A stretch of DNA of 64,000 nt, taken from positions 46,192 through 110,191 of the forward strand of contig JAMFTG010000653.1 in assembly GCA_023974075.1 (NCBI GenBank), written 5' to 3'. The notes below the pieces were generated by a model, which searched no databases, was not told where the DNA came from, and saw only the letters and a program-made list of their open reading frames with translations. Of the stretch, positions 34,857 through 46,336 are shown in pieces. Source of the DNA: Chaenocephalus aceratus. Lineage: Eukaryota > Chordata > Actinopteri > Perciformes > Channichthyidae. Numbering within the stretch: position 1 is the first letter of the stretch; the number at the start of each line of letters is the position of its first letter. Made by a program: the position numbers and the translations under genes.

Positions 34857-37800
34857 TTTTTTATTTTATTTTATTTATCCAGGAATGTCCCGTTGAGATA
34901 CAAGATCTCTTCTTCAGGGAGTCCTGACCAACACGGCACACAACAAGTTTCAACATAAAACAAGGGCATTAAACAAAAAAAACATACAATTCAAATATAA
35001 ATCCAGAAGGCCATTTGTGCAGTGGCAAGAAGCATACTCCCATCAGCAACAGCATCAGGTCACACAGCTACATGTCTCATGAAGGGCTAATCGTAGCATA
35101 CCTTTAAAAGCATTTACAGTAGGAAGTGCCTCGAGACAAAGTTTGACTTGCAGCGTATTCCATAGAAAGGAGCATAGTGGGAGAATGCAGCTTTACCGAG
35201 CTCTGACTGCATCAAAGGAACATTTAAAAGCTTCCCATTGGCTGCTCGTCTGGTTTTAAAAAAGCAAGTATAAAAGGACAGAAGTCTGGAGATATATCAG
35301 GGCAGCTCACCTAGCAATGACTTAAGGATACAAATCAACATGTGTGATTGTCTTCTTTGGTGCAGAGAGGACCATCCTAAGGACTGATACAAAGTGCCGT
35401 GGTGGGTGCGAGAGCCTGCACCCATTACAAAACGTAGAGCAGTATGGTACGCAGAGTCCAGCTTTAAAGCAGGAGGAAGAAGCATGCATATAGATCACAT
35501 CGCCATAGTCTAATACAGACAGAAAGGAACTCTGCACAATTCTCTTCCTGGCTTCAGACGGGAAACATTTCCTTAAACGAAAGAGAAAGCCCAGTTTAGG
35601 TCTAAGTTTTCTCAGTCGGTTCCCAATATGAACATCAAAGGCCATCTTTTCATCAATCCATATGCCCAGATATTTGTAGGATGCTACTTTGTCAAGGCAT
35701 GTCCCTTCCAGTGTAAGAATCGGAGGGACAGCTGTATTAGCTCGAGAGCGAGAGAAGGTCATGTACTTGGTCTTCTTTGCATTAAGGACCAGTCTTAGCC
35801 TGAGCAAGGAGTGTTGCAGTGTATTAAAAGCATCCTGTAGAAGCTCGATGGCCTGAGGTAGAGAGGAAGCCACTGTGTAAACAACTGTATCATCGGCGTA
35901 TAAATGAAACCGTGCTGGGTTTATCCCATTTCCTAGTTCATTTATAAAGATGGAGAATAAGACAGGGGCCAAAATAGAGCCTTGTGGAACACCTTTGTTT
36001 ATAGTAAGAGCAGCTGAGGTATAATCTTCTACTGAGACACACTGAGTTCTTTCAGATAGTTTTCAAAGCCATTTTGCCAAGACCTATGCAGCCAAGCCTC
36101 TGCAGCCAAGACCTCTGCAGCCAAGCCTCTGCAGCCAAGCCTCTGCAGCCAAGCCTCTGCAGCCAAGCCTCTGCAGCCAAGCCTCTGCAGCCAAGCCTCT
36201 GCAGCCAAGACCTATGCAGCCAAGCCTCTGCAGCCAAGCCTCTGCAGCCAAGCCTCTGCAGCAGCAATGCATGATCCACAGAATCAAAAGCTTTAGACAG
36301 ATCAACAAACAATGCTGCACAGGGTTCTTTCTTGTCTAGTGCTTCAATGATGTCATTTGAGACGAGCAAAGCCGCTGAGGAGTACTCTGGCCTGATCTGA
36401 AGCCTGACTGAGACTCGCTAACAATATTATGGTCAGTTAGAAACTTTTTCAGTTGTTCGTTTACAAGAGATTCAAAGACTTTGGCCATTACAGACAGAGG
36501 GGTCTCCGCCCTTTAACAAGGGGAGAACCACGGCCGACTTCCACGAGCCAGGTCATTCACCAGCACAGAGACTGAGGTTCAGAAGAGAGGTTATGGGTTC
36601 TGCAATCAGACCTGCAGCAACTTTGAAGAAGAACGGCTCCATCTCGTCTGGGCCTGAAGACTTCTCTACATCGAGGCTCATTAAAGCTTTGTGAACCTGA
36701 GAGGTCAAGATGGGGGCAAAGGTGAACAGTTGATCAGGGTCAAGTGGCGGAGGACCTGGCTCTCCTTCTGCAGCGATCATCCCTGAGTTGCTAGAATCAA
36801 AGATTGAGCCAGCAGAAATAAAATGATTATTAAAGCTGTCTGCAGTATCCATGTTGCCCTTGATGCCACTCTGATGTACCCTCAAGAGGTCAGGAAGGCT
36901 GTTTGGAGTGAGAGGACCTGAGGAGGATTTAACACGTTTCCAAAGCTTTGCAGGGTTATTCAAATTGTCATGTATTGCATTAAGATAGTCTGTAATCAGC
37001 TTAGTGCATTTGTTTCTTAATGTCCTATACTGATTCCAATCTAATGGAATATTCGATTTCTTTGCTTTAGCCCAGGCAGCGTCTCTCTGTCGAATGAGAG
37101 AGGATATAGAATCATTAAACCAGGGGTTGTCTTTACCGCTTATCCTAGATGTCCTAAAAGGAGCATGCTTGTCACATATAGCCAAGAAGGTGGATTTAAA
37201 ATAATTCCATGCTAACTCAACATCGGTCACAAGTGAAACAATGTGTAAATCACTATTAAAAACATCATGTAGAAACGCCTGCTCATTGAAATGTTTGAAT
37301 CGCCTCTTGTGAATGAAACGTGGCTTTCCTTTAGGGGTCTTACAGGTTCTCACACAAGCCAGTGGTCGCTTATATCATTACAAAACGTGCCTACTGCGGA
37401 GAAACGCTGAGGTGCGTTTGTAAGAATAACATCGATCAAAGTGGACTTCTCTAAATCTTTTTGGTTTAACCGAGTTGGCGAGTTAACTAGTTGCACCAAA
37501 CAGAGAGAGTCACAAGTGTCCTTGAAAGAGTTTTGTAAACCCGTTTGCCAGTCCCAGTTTAGGTCTCCGAGTAAAACCATCTCGGATTTAGTCCAGTTAT
37601 GGAGAAGATGGAGAGTATATTCGTGGCTTCGCTTGAGGCAGCGGGCGGGCGGTAGCATCCGACCACTATGACGTCTGAACCACTTGGGAGCAATAGTTTA
37701 ATTACAGAGAGTTCAAAGCATTTTGGTTTTGTTAGGGATTCGATGCAGGTGCCCCGCCCCCTTTCCCCACACGGTCTGTTCTAAAGACATTGTAATTTTT

Positions 37801-38060
37801 TATATTTATCATATCATTTGTAATCGACTTTTTGAGCCACGTCTCAGAAAGGACAATGATATCAGAGTCAGTCGAATCGGCCCGTATTCTGATGGAGTCC
37901 GTCTTACTGATCGTGCTGCGAACATTAAGGTGAAAAAGACGTAATCCGTCTTTCGTTCTAAACTCCTCTGGTGTTTGCAGCTGAGACAGTTCTGGGCCTG
38001 GATTCGGTTTCACGTTACCCGACATCAGGAGTAGGAGAATTAGAAGCCAGGTCCTCCTCG
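34857..38060 (-). pseudogene. Near full-length LINE with satellite in its RT gene
   Basis: Minus-strand, single-ORF non-LTR retrotransposon. From 38060 down: a hydrophobic leader and MSGNVKPNPGPE (38025), LRLFHLNVRSTISKTDSI and DIIVLSETWLKK (endonuclease start), VLLGDLNWDWQTG and NDISDHWLV (endonuclease end, 37658-37350). The pre-RT region follows, with NPWFNDSISSLIRQRD and KALMSLDVEKSSGPDE (37353-36553). Then come CAALFVDLSKAFDSVDHALL (RT start, 36369-36265), the 14/15-bp satellite, GVPQGSILAPVLF and LYADDTVVYTVA, and the tail at 34857. Frame breaks occur near 36550, 37340, 37700 and around the satellite. Clade probably I/jockey-like. Copy A holds only the part below the satellite. Confidence 0.88.
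36077..36262. repeat. 14/15-bp minisatellite, short array (copy B)
   Basis: About 13 units of TGCAGCCAAGCCTC with two or three of the 15-bp type. It lies between codons for HALLLQRLG and for GLGKMAL of the LINE. Confidence 0.95.
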
Positions 38061-38411
38061 CTGGGCTGGTCGGCTTATGACGATGTTCGCCTTAAATATA
38101 GCATACCCTCTCGTGCAATACGGCTCCTGTTTACAGCAAATATGTGGCATTAACACACTCCAGAAAATACGAGACTAACTTTAGGCGTATACGCCAAGTG
38201 GTATAAATGTGGGAAATTATACATTTGAACTTATCTTCTTTTGAATTTCTTGGACTGACGTTAAATACAGCAAGTGAGATATACCATTTGAAATGTCCTC
38301 TTTGGGCGAGGTGGTAACGTCACATTTTTTACTCTACTCTACTTTGCATTTTCATGATTTGCATCATAACGATCCTAAAAAGGTCTTACATGTTTAAGCA
38401 GCAAGTCACAA
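38061..38411. other. Spacer, nothing recognised
   Basis: AT-rich sequence between the LINE 5' end and the integrase-like pieces. No ORF or repeat family is seen. Confidence 0.4.
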
Positions 38412-38940
38412 CTCATGTGGGACCAGGTCCGAGTGGACCATGCAAAAGAGTTCTGTTCAGCTCTTAGTACGCAGGACAAGTTGGCCAGCCAGCGACACAG
38501 AGGCCACCACACTGGCAGACTCCATCCCAAAGCTGACTCCGTTAGAAACCAGCTGTAATGTCAAGCTAAGAACTGAACAACCCCTGATTATAATTTAGAG
38601 TTTCTGCTTTTCAAAGTTAATTACAACATGTAATTAATTAAAACGCTTTTCTTCTTAATTGATTGCTAAAGGTAGATGATAATTAGAAATTGTGTGTAAC
38701 ATTAATCTATAAAGAAAACAGCTAATATCTTCTATATGTTGCGTTGACAGAATCACACAATCGAAAGTATTTGGCCTGAAATCAACAATAGGGTAAACTA
38801 CCCGTTGGAACTGGCCTTGATCCAACGTGTGGATCAGGAGGAGCTGGACATGGAGCACAACATGAGCACATACTGCGTGTCGTCCTGGACTTGCCAATCG
38901 GCCCAGCTCGGAGTCGTGCGGTGCCAGCATGAATGCCCAG
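38412..38940 (+). pseudogene. Integrase-like (DDE) domain pieces
   Basis: Two exon-like pieces fit one fish protein family with an integrase core. The first (38412-38558) reads MWDQVRVDHAKEFCSALSTQ and DKLASQRH, where VRVDH...EF carries a catalytic aspartate, then drifts into a stop. The second (38751-38940) starts after TTGACAG and reads NHTIESIWPEINNRVNYPLE, then LALIQRVDQEELDMEHNMS and SWTCQSAQLG, with the likely catalytic glutamate in TIE. It ends at a donor (CCCAG|GTGTGT). The spacing and motif order match integrase-type transposases or their domesticated descendants. No upstream part with the first aspartate was found, so this is a fragment. Confidence 0.6.
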
Positions 38941-39156
38941 GTGTGTGTTGGGGTTCGTTTCTCAAGCAGAGATGTGATCGAGTCTAATCTAATTACATAC
39001 ACATATATTCTGAGCAAAAGGAAAGTCTAAAGCCATCATGTCTTGACTTCACACCTCTGCTCTTAAGCCTCTTTAAAACACATCGATGTATCGTGAAAGC
39101 AATGAATGTCTCCTTTATGCTACACTTATTTTAGGGAAGGGGATACTAAAGCAAAC
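38941..39156. other. Spacer, nothing recognised
   Basis: No continuation of the integrase-like gene was found after the donor site. Confidence 0.35.
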
Positions 39157-39245
39157 AGATATTGTTCTAAACTGTATTAAAGTAAACAGGTATTATCTTG
39201 AACTGTATTGAAGTGAACATGTATTATTTGGGACTGTTTTTAAGT
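39157..39245. repeat. Three imperfect repeats of about 33 bp
   Basis: AACAGATATTGTTCTAAACTG, AACAGGTATTATCTTGAACTG and AACATGTATTATTTGGGACTG follow each other, each linked by TATTAAAGTA or a similar spacer. Confidence 0.7.
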
Positions 39246-39297
39246 AGTCCTATATATATATAAACCTTCTTACATACACTTTCCCAGACACCCTGAC

Positions 39298-39530
<233 letters not shown>

Positions 39531-40528
39531 CGCACACACTTGTCCTTTTCAAGGTTCTTTTTGGGGCCAATATAATGTTTGATTGTTTGAGAAAGAATAG
39601 TTAGTGTGAAACCTTCCCTGGGAAATTAAAGGAGTGACTCTCCGCCCCAAAAAGGTCCATATATACTGTTGTTTATTCATGCCAAATGCCCCCTGTTGCT
39701 GACTGGCCGGTCCCGATACCTGTATCGCACGGCGGTGGAGCGGGGAGCCCGGAGTGCTCTGTTACAGGGCACTCTGTATTTTCGTATTGTGTCTTTTTAC
39801 CATTAAAATCAGATTATTGTTATAACTTGTATGCCGGTGTTTTGAACTCCTTTTCTTATTAATCTGACCAGGCTCATCTAACGGACGGCGCGGAGCAGAG
39901 CTGGGCTTTAAGCCACCAAAACTGTGTCTGCTCCTACAATACCCAACGACTTGGCAAGAGAGGGATGCCCGAAGAGAGTCGAACCAGACCTTTTTCCTGC
40001 TGCATCAGGGGCTGCCGACTGGTACGATCCAGAGGTTGGAGGGCTGACGCGGGAGCCGTCCTTTGGCACCACCCTTCCATAATGCCCCGGAGGCTGCAGA
40101 GAGGGAGTTCGCTCAGCAGCTCCCAGGCGTCAGTTTTCAGGACAAAGCTGTAAATAATCAGCCGGAGCATTTTAAGCATGGACTCAAATGCCTGGTTGAG
40201 AAGGCATTCCCAGCGTTGACCAATGGACGGAGAACTCGAAATGGCAGGGATGGAGTTCAGTCATTCAATGTTGTGACATTCTAAAATTAAAACATTTGAC
40301 GTCCTGCATTGTTGTGTTACCGTAATAGGAGTTATCTATCGGACACACTGAGGCGTACGTGAAGAAGAAAGATTTGAGACATCTGCTTAGAAATGTGAGA
40401 TTAGCTATGACTTGCGACATGTTCATACAGTCGACCCCTAAAACAGTTCGCACAGTAGATGGAACCGTTTTTAAACATTATGTTGTCCAACTAGACTACA
40501 TGTCTATACTACTCTATTTTGTAGTTGG
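39531..40528. other. Gene-poor stretch, possible LTR retroelement relic
   Basis: GTGTCTTTTTACCATTAAAATC with TTGTATGCCGGTGTTTTGAACT (39790-39850) resembles the end of an LTR. A frame at 40070-40250 (FHNAPEAAEREFAQQLPGVS) is reminiscent of a Gypsy gag protein. No matching LTR pair, primer-binding site or pol was found, so this is only a suggestion. Confidence 0.25.
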
Positions 40529-42322
40529 CAGTGGTTGTAAAACCTTTTTCAATAATGTACCCCCTTTGAAAAGAAAATGCAGCCAGGTACCCCCTGATTA
40601 GGGAAACAGCCTATATAAAGAGGCACAGCACAGCGCCGCCCCATCAGGGTCTGATTTATTAAAACAACAGTAACTGAGAAACACTTAAATGCTACATTTC
40701 AAATGTTTACAATCCGTCACTAAATTCATCGCATTTTATGAGCATGGGATTTTGACCCCTCATATAAACATATGCATAATGCTGCGCTATACTTTGTGGC
40801 CACACGCCGTTGCCAAGCAACGCTTATTGTTTAGGTGTCCTTTGATAAGCAGGCAGTCGTATCATTAGCTAGAACTATAGATTTGGACATAGACGCGAGT
40901 GAAGTCTAACCGGACGAGAGAGAGATCAGATCAGCTGCTGCTGCCGGAGAACACGCAGCTCTGCGTGATCACAGCTCCCCGCTGTGACGGTCCGGTGAGC
41001 GGAGCAACACACACTGAGAGTTAGACCTAACACACGTAGCTAGTGTATCTACTCTGGAACTAGCTAAACTCGTTATACATATGTATTCTTTACTGTCTGG
41101 TCGCTCAGTACAGGTTCAGCGAGCTGCAGGAGACTGACGGGAGAGGGAGAGGGAGAGGGAGAGGGAGAGCACCCCGTTTATTGTTCCTGTTTTATTATCC
41201 AGAGTTTCTGTGAACCTTTGAAGAAAGTAGTTCATCTACTATTATCAGTTTGTTTAAATTACTTATGTTGTTTTTCATTAACATAAAATAAATCTCACGT
41301 ACCCCCTGCAGTACTCCAACGTACCCCTAGGGTCCGCGTCAGGCGTGCCGGATTCATTTTAGAAGTGCGTGTGGCCCAATCCCAAACCACGCCCTACGCC
41401 CTCAACCCTGCCCCTCCGTGACGGAGTGAACTCCGTCTGCAGCCACACTCGCAGCTCGACGAGGCTCCTCCTGTCAGATGGAGTAAACACAGCAGCCAGC
41501 TTTGGGCCTCCCCCCCCTCTCTCCGGCACAAACAGGAAGTGCCGTAACTGTTTGTAACAACGGTTTCAAATCAGCATCTCTTAGACAAAAAGTTTAAATT
41601 AATAACTCAAATAAAACTCCAAACATCTTTCATTGTGTTTCAAAGCTCTTTTAATTGTAAACCTGATGTTCATAAGCTTCTTAGTTTTGCAACGGTCTGT
41701 AAATATACACAACTTTATCATAAAATGCACACATTTACCTTTTTCTAGACTAAACACAGGTTTGATCCTGAGTTAAAACTCATGAGGTCGTCATGAGGTC
41801 GTTCACATCGCAGCTTATCAGAGGGTTATTGATTCTGCGTCAGTCTCAGGACAGTGCTCTGAAGTCTTCATGGACAACACAACCAGCTGATCCCCGTCGT
41901 ACAGTCAGAGACACTGTTCACGCCCGGGTGACCCGCACAAAGACTGATTCACGGGTGGCCTTTCTTAAAAAAAAAAATCCGGGTTCGGTTCTGGGTAAAA
42001 CAAAGAATGTGCGGGTCGGGTCACGGGTGTTGCATAATAATAATAATTGTATGTACTGTTTAAATCCTCAGACCTCTCCCCGCGGGACCGCGCATACTCA
42101 TAACCTCTGCAGCGCATCAGTCTGCTGCTGAGTGCGCCACATTCGAAATGGCTGAGCTGAAGCTCTCTACGGAGGATACAGCGTTTTCAATAACACAACG
42201 TCTGGAGGCTTCTGGTGTCATCCAGGAATCTCCTGTTTCCAACTGTGTATACAACTCAATGTGTCTGCGGGTCGATGGAGCAGGTCACTTTGCATTAGGT
42301 AAAGTGAAGCAGGCAGACATAA

Positions 42323-42358
<36 letters not shown>

Positions 42359-42601
42359 TGTGTGTGTGTCCCGGGGAAACCCTCAGGAGAAACACCGGCT
42401 GTTGTTGTGCCTGCTGTGACGTCAAGTTACTCCGTTCTCCGCTTGTCATTATGCCGAAGCTTCAAAGCTGTATTTATCTTCTGAATTTGCAGAAACAAGT
42501 TTAATATTCTGAAAGCCAAGACTCTGTTTAATTGGAATCAGATGAAATGCCCCCCCGCTTCCGGCGCCCTTGGTCCGCGTACCCCCGTTTGAGAACCACT
42601 G
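40529..42601. mobile_element. hAT element split by a second hAT element
   Basis: The left end CAGTGGTTGTAAAACCTTTT at 40529 and the right end CCCCGTTTGAGAACCACTG at 42601 are inverse to each other in the style of a common teleost hAT family. Flanks GTAGTTGG (40521-40528) and GTCGATGG (42602-42609) agree at 6 of 8 positions. Without the nested insertion the element is about 830 bp. It contains a (GGGAGA)n tract at about 41140-41168 and no transposase. Confidence 0.75.
41340..42572. mobile_element. Nested hAT element, 1233 bp, GTCCGCGT TSD
   Basis: It starts CAGGCGTGCCGGATTC and ends GCTTCCGGCGCCCTTG, imperfect inverse ends, with perfect GTCCGCGT octamers at 41332-41339 and 42573-42580. The target is the right end of the element at 40529. 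Inside, a frame from 42148 (MAELKLSTEDTAFSITQRLE) might be a transposase N-terminus, but it soon runs into a (GT)n tract (42326-42356) and is not recognised. Confidence 0.82.
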
Positions 42602-42653
42602 GTCGATGGCATTGTATTCACTCTATAAAGAGTCTGATGTGAAAGACCCGATG

Positions 42654-43271
42654 GACTCAACGCGTTCAGTCGTCCTGCTTTAGACTCAACGCGTTCAGTC
42701 GTCCTGCTTCAGACTCAACGCGTTCAGTCGTCCTGCTTTAGACTCAACGCGTTCAGTCGTCCTGCTTCGGACTCAACGCGTTCAGTCGTCCTGCTTCGGA
42801 CTCAACGCGTTCAGTCGTCCTGCTTCGGACTCAACGCGTTCAGTCGTCCTGCTTCAGACTCAACGCGTTCAGTCGTCCTGCTTTAGACTCAACGCGTTCA
42901 GTCGTCCTGCTTCAGACTCAACGCGTTCAGTCGTCCTGCTTTAGACTCAACGCGTTCAGTCGTCCTGCTTCGGACTCAACGCGTTCAGTCGTCCTGCTTC
43001 GGACTCAACGCGTTCAGTCGTCCTGCTTCGGACTCAACGCGTGCAGTCGTCCTGCTTCAGACTCAACGCGTGCAGTCGTCCTGCTTCGGACTCAACGCGT
43101 TCAGTCGTCCTGCTTCGGACTCAACGCGTTCAGTCGTCCTGCTTCGGACTCAACGCGTTCAGTCGTCCTGCTTCGGACTCAACGCGTTCAGTCGTCCTGC
43201 TTCGGACTCAACGCGTTCAGTCGTCCTGCTTCAGACTCAGCGTGTTCAGTCGTCCTGCTTCAGACTCAACG
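42654..43271. repeat. 29-bp minisatellite, about 21 copies
   Basis: Unit GACTCAACGCGTTCAGTCGTCCTGCTTCG, whose last bases vary (TTCG, TTCA, TTTA). Every regular unit has ACGCGT, and later units show GCGTGC or GTGTTC. It begins about 45 bp after the hAT element's TSD. Confidence 0.97.
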
Positions 43272-44009
43272 TGATGGAAGGCAAACGCCTCGCGCTCACA
43301 CTGACCTTTCACTGCAGCACTTCACACCGTCACGCCTCACCGTGTGACATCCGAGCACTTTGTATTCATCCCGTGCCTTCCAGCCCGCCGTAAGTCGGAC
43401 ATGTGCGGGAGCTTTTGTTATTTCCTGCCTCCCACCTGCATTATGTGCATGTGTGTCGTCGCCACTCGTCAGCTGTGTAACCCCGGAGCAGAGGTGGACG
43501 TCTCAGCGTGAGACTTCTCTTCTCCCACTGCTGGCTCCGATATGGAGTTCACAGCAGTCGACTCAACACCACACTGCTAGCGAAGCATGCTTACATGTAT
43601 CTGTGAGCCATTCAGCACGGCGACAGAGAAAAGGAGTTATATCAGGGTGGCTGTGGATCGTGTTTGCAGTAAAGACATTTATCTTGGATGTGCACATTTC
43701 ACTAACTATTCCTAATCAGCTAACAGGCCATTCATATGTTTTCAGCATGCCGAAGCTAGAGTTAGGAATTAAAATCAATGTTTAATGGTGTAGGTGTAGC
43801 TGTGAAAGACACAATAGTAAGCCTTTTTTAATTATGATGGCATAACGGAAGTTACGTGAACAGCTGCAATAGTGTTGCCTTGATGTACACAGCATTATAC
43901 AAATCAAAGACTATGGATTTGTTGTTATTGTTGTAGCTATTTAAGCTTTTTGAGAGGAGGAGAAGCAGCAGCATGACCCTCCAGCAGCAGCAGCATGACC
44001 CTCCAGCAG
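43272..44009. other. Intergenic, nothing recognised
   Basis: Short ORFs without domains. A (CAG)-rich duplicated block, AGCAGCATGACCCTCC twice, lies at 43960-44020 just before the LINE tail. Confidence 0.4.
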
Positions 44010-44830
44010 CAGCAGCAATCAATGTTTATTTTATTTGTATTTATTTAGAGCCCAATATCACAAATGTTACATTTGTCTCAGTGGTCTTCACAGTGTGTAC
44101 AGAATATCAGTATGACACCCTCTGTCCTCAGACCCTCTGTCCTTATACCCTCTGTCCTCAGACCCTCTGTCCTCAGACCCTCTGTCCTTAGACCCTCTGT
44201 CCTTAGACCCTCACATCGTACAAGGAAAAACTTCCAGAGAAAACCCACAGTTTAAAGGGAAAATGGGAGAAACCTCAGGGAGAGCAGCAGAGGAGGGATC
44301 CCTCTCCCAGGACGGACAGACGTGCAATAGATGCCGTGTGTAAATTGAAAAGATAATACATTTGCAACATAGGTAGTCCAGATGTTTGGAAATGCATGTG
44401 TGTATAATTGGAAGATGAATCCACGAGGATATCCATCCAGGACCGATGATCCAGGACCACAGCCACGACTCAAGATCCAGGGCTCGCGATCCAGGACACA
44501 GGACCGCAGGATCATCCATGACTCCGGATCCCAGCGTATAGAGACACCAGAAAGAAAGACATGTGGGGAAGCTGGTTAATGGAACATGAGAGGACACAGG
44601 TACAGACAGAGAGAAGGAAGAAGTGAGATGTCCCCCGACAAACTAAGCCTATATCAGCAAAACTAGGGGCTGAATCTAATCAGCCCTAACTATAAGCTTT
44701 ATCAAAAAGGAAGGTCTTAAGCGCACTCTTAAAAACGGATAGCGTGTCTGCCGCCCGAACACAAACTGGAAGCTGATTCCACAAATGTGGAGCTTGATAA
44801 GAAAAGGCTCTGGCTCCCATTGTACTTTTC
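44010..44830 (-). mobile_element. LINE (L2-like) 3' end with internal 15-bp repeat
   Basis: The minus strand encodes the C-terminus ARAFSYQAPHLWNQLPV, then ADTLSVFKSALKTFLFDKAY, with a stop at 44688-44686. The long 3' UTR follows and ends at 44010 in the AATCAATG-type tail. Positions 44117-44213 hold about seven tandem copies of ACCCTCTGTCCTCAG that are absent from the related copy at 63.7 kb. The element is 5'-truncated near 44830. Confidence 0.85.
44117..44213. repeat. 15-bp minisatellite in a LINE 3' UTR
   Basis: Six to seven units of ACCCTCTGTCCT(C/T)AG, with one unit ending TAT. Confidence 0.9.
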
Positions 44831-45085
44831 AGGTGCGTTCACACCTGCCTTGTATAGTCCGGTTGAATCGAACCCTGGTGCGTTTAGCCGCTTGGTGCGG
44901 TTCATTTGGGTCGGTGTGAACGCAGTCCTCTGAAGTGAACTAAACAACCGGACTCTGGTCCGCTAAAAGAGGTGGCCTCGGAGCGCTTGCTTGCGAACTC
45001 TGGAGCGGTTCATTGCTGGTGTGAACGCAGTCCGAGACCTCTGAAGTGAACCGGACTCTGGTCCGCTAAAATAGGTGGTAGAGCT
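44831..45085. mobile_element. MITE-like end with GTGAACGCAG repeats
   Basis: It opens with the palindromic CAGGTGCGTTCACACCTGCC. GTGTGAACGCAGTCC then occurs twice (44915 and 45020), each time followed by CTCTGAAGTGAAC and GGACTCTGGTCCGCTAAAA. It resembles Harbinger-type non-autonomous elements of fish. The second end was not found. Confidence 0.45.
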
Positions 45086-46336
45086 TTTTGATTACAGATT
45101 TGAAAAAATCGTTGCTTGCTTTAAAAGTAGCACAATTCATGATGTCAGACCTTGGAGAGTATCTAGATATCCTGCCCTAATGCCAAAGGAACTGGCAAGT
45201 GAATATGGGTCGCCGTCAGACCTGTGTCTGGACCGCTGCGTAAAAAGGAGGGTTTCTGCCCGTTACTTCTCCGCTGTGTTCTTGTCGCTCTTGTCTTGTC
45301 AGTTAGTTTCAGCCAAACTGTATACAGTTACATCGAACGGACTTCTTTGTGCAGATGTGCACTCGGGCTGAGGATTGTTGACATCCCTGGTCCAACTGAA
45401 GCCATAAGACAGGTAACTTTCATGATACTGTCGGCAGTCTCTGGTGGTTTGCTCCGCACAAGAAAGCGCTCCATTCTCCCTCTTGCGTGTTTCTCTGTTT
45501 TAATGTTGTCCTTCAGCCGTTAATGTGTCACGGTCTTATAATTCCCACCTGTGCAACTGCGTTAACAGCGAAATATGGGGTTCTGTGAGGATTTTTTTTT
45601 AAATAATTGTTTTTAGGTATCGCGTTTGCCTCTGTATTATGACATGAGTACAACCTGATCTCACCAGAATGCGTGACTCCACCACGACTCCTGAACACCA
45701 CAATGCGTGGTGGACTCACGAACTTTCTTACATTTACGTGTCTGCACCACGCAAACAACCCCAATGTAAAGTGAATGAGGCTCCTTTGCCGTGGTGCACA
45801 CACGCATTTCTACAACGTCCTGCAGTGAGCTAAAACGTTTTTTAAATCTACTTTATAGCTTGTAGTAACTCGCGGGAGGCTTCTTTTATTTTATTTGTAT
45901 TCATAATCATGTTTGTTTTTCGTCAGAATGTATTATGGTGCATTATTTATCAATTTCTGTTCTCAAAAAACAGTGCATTGTGGGTAATACAACTGTGATT
46001 TTTATTAAATTAGGCCAGAGCTTCAGCTGTGTCAAATAGATTGTTCCCTTTAGTTTACGTTATTTAAAAGACAATTATATTCCTATTTGATCAATAAAGG
46101 GGTATTGCAGGCCAATATTAGTCATTTAAAACATATACAATGATGGTAAAAAACCACTCCCCCCACTGGTACGGACTGTATTTGAAATGCTTTTTGTTTA
46201 ATAGTAATAATCATTTGTATTATAACAACAATAAACCAGAAGATTCTGTAGTCACCACGGCAACGTTACGTCGCGCTTGACGGCAACGTGACGTAGCCAC
46301 GTTGCTCACTTTCATTAATTTCATCTGACAACGGAC
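45086..46336. other. Intergenic, nothing firmly recognised
   Basis: Short ORFs only. The block 45648-45830 (CTGATCTCACCAGAATGCGT, GCGTGGTGGACTCACG, CCGTGGTGCACACACGCA) has the look of a dispersed repeat but no ends were defined. Confidence 0.35.

Larger units (their letters stand above)
26638..36262 (+). repeat. Segmental duplication, copy B
   Basis: Near-identical to 15392-24866 and in the same orientation. Differences include T/TT and GGGGGG/GGGGTG changes in the MITE, AATGTATTATATT versus AATATT near 27760, one fewer G-run unit, and a 10-bp deletion just before the satellite. It is followed by the remainder of the LINE, so this copy holds the original right-hand context of the LINE. Confidence 0.95.

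Noticed and set aside
39690..40290. LTR retrotransposon with gag
   Set aside because: Only a vague LTR-like end and a NAPEAAEREFAQQL-like frame are seen. There is no LTR pair, primer-binding site or pol, so it is left as a weak note.
42654..43271. CRISPR-like array of regular repeats
   Set aside because: The repeats are directly adjacent with no unique spacers, and the sequence is eukaryotic. It is a minisatellite.
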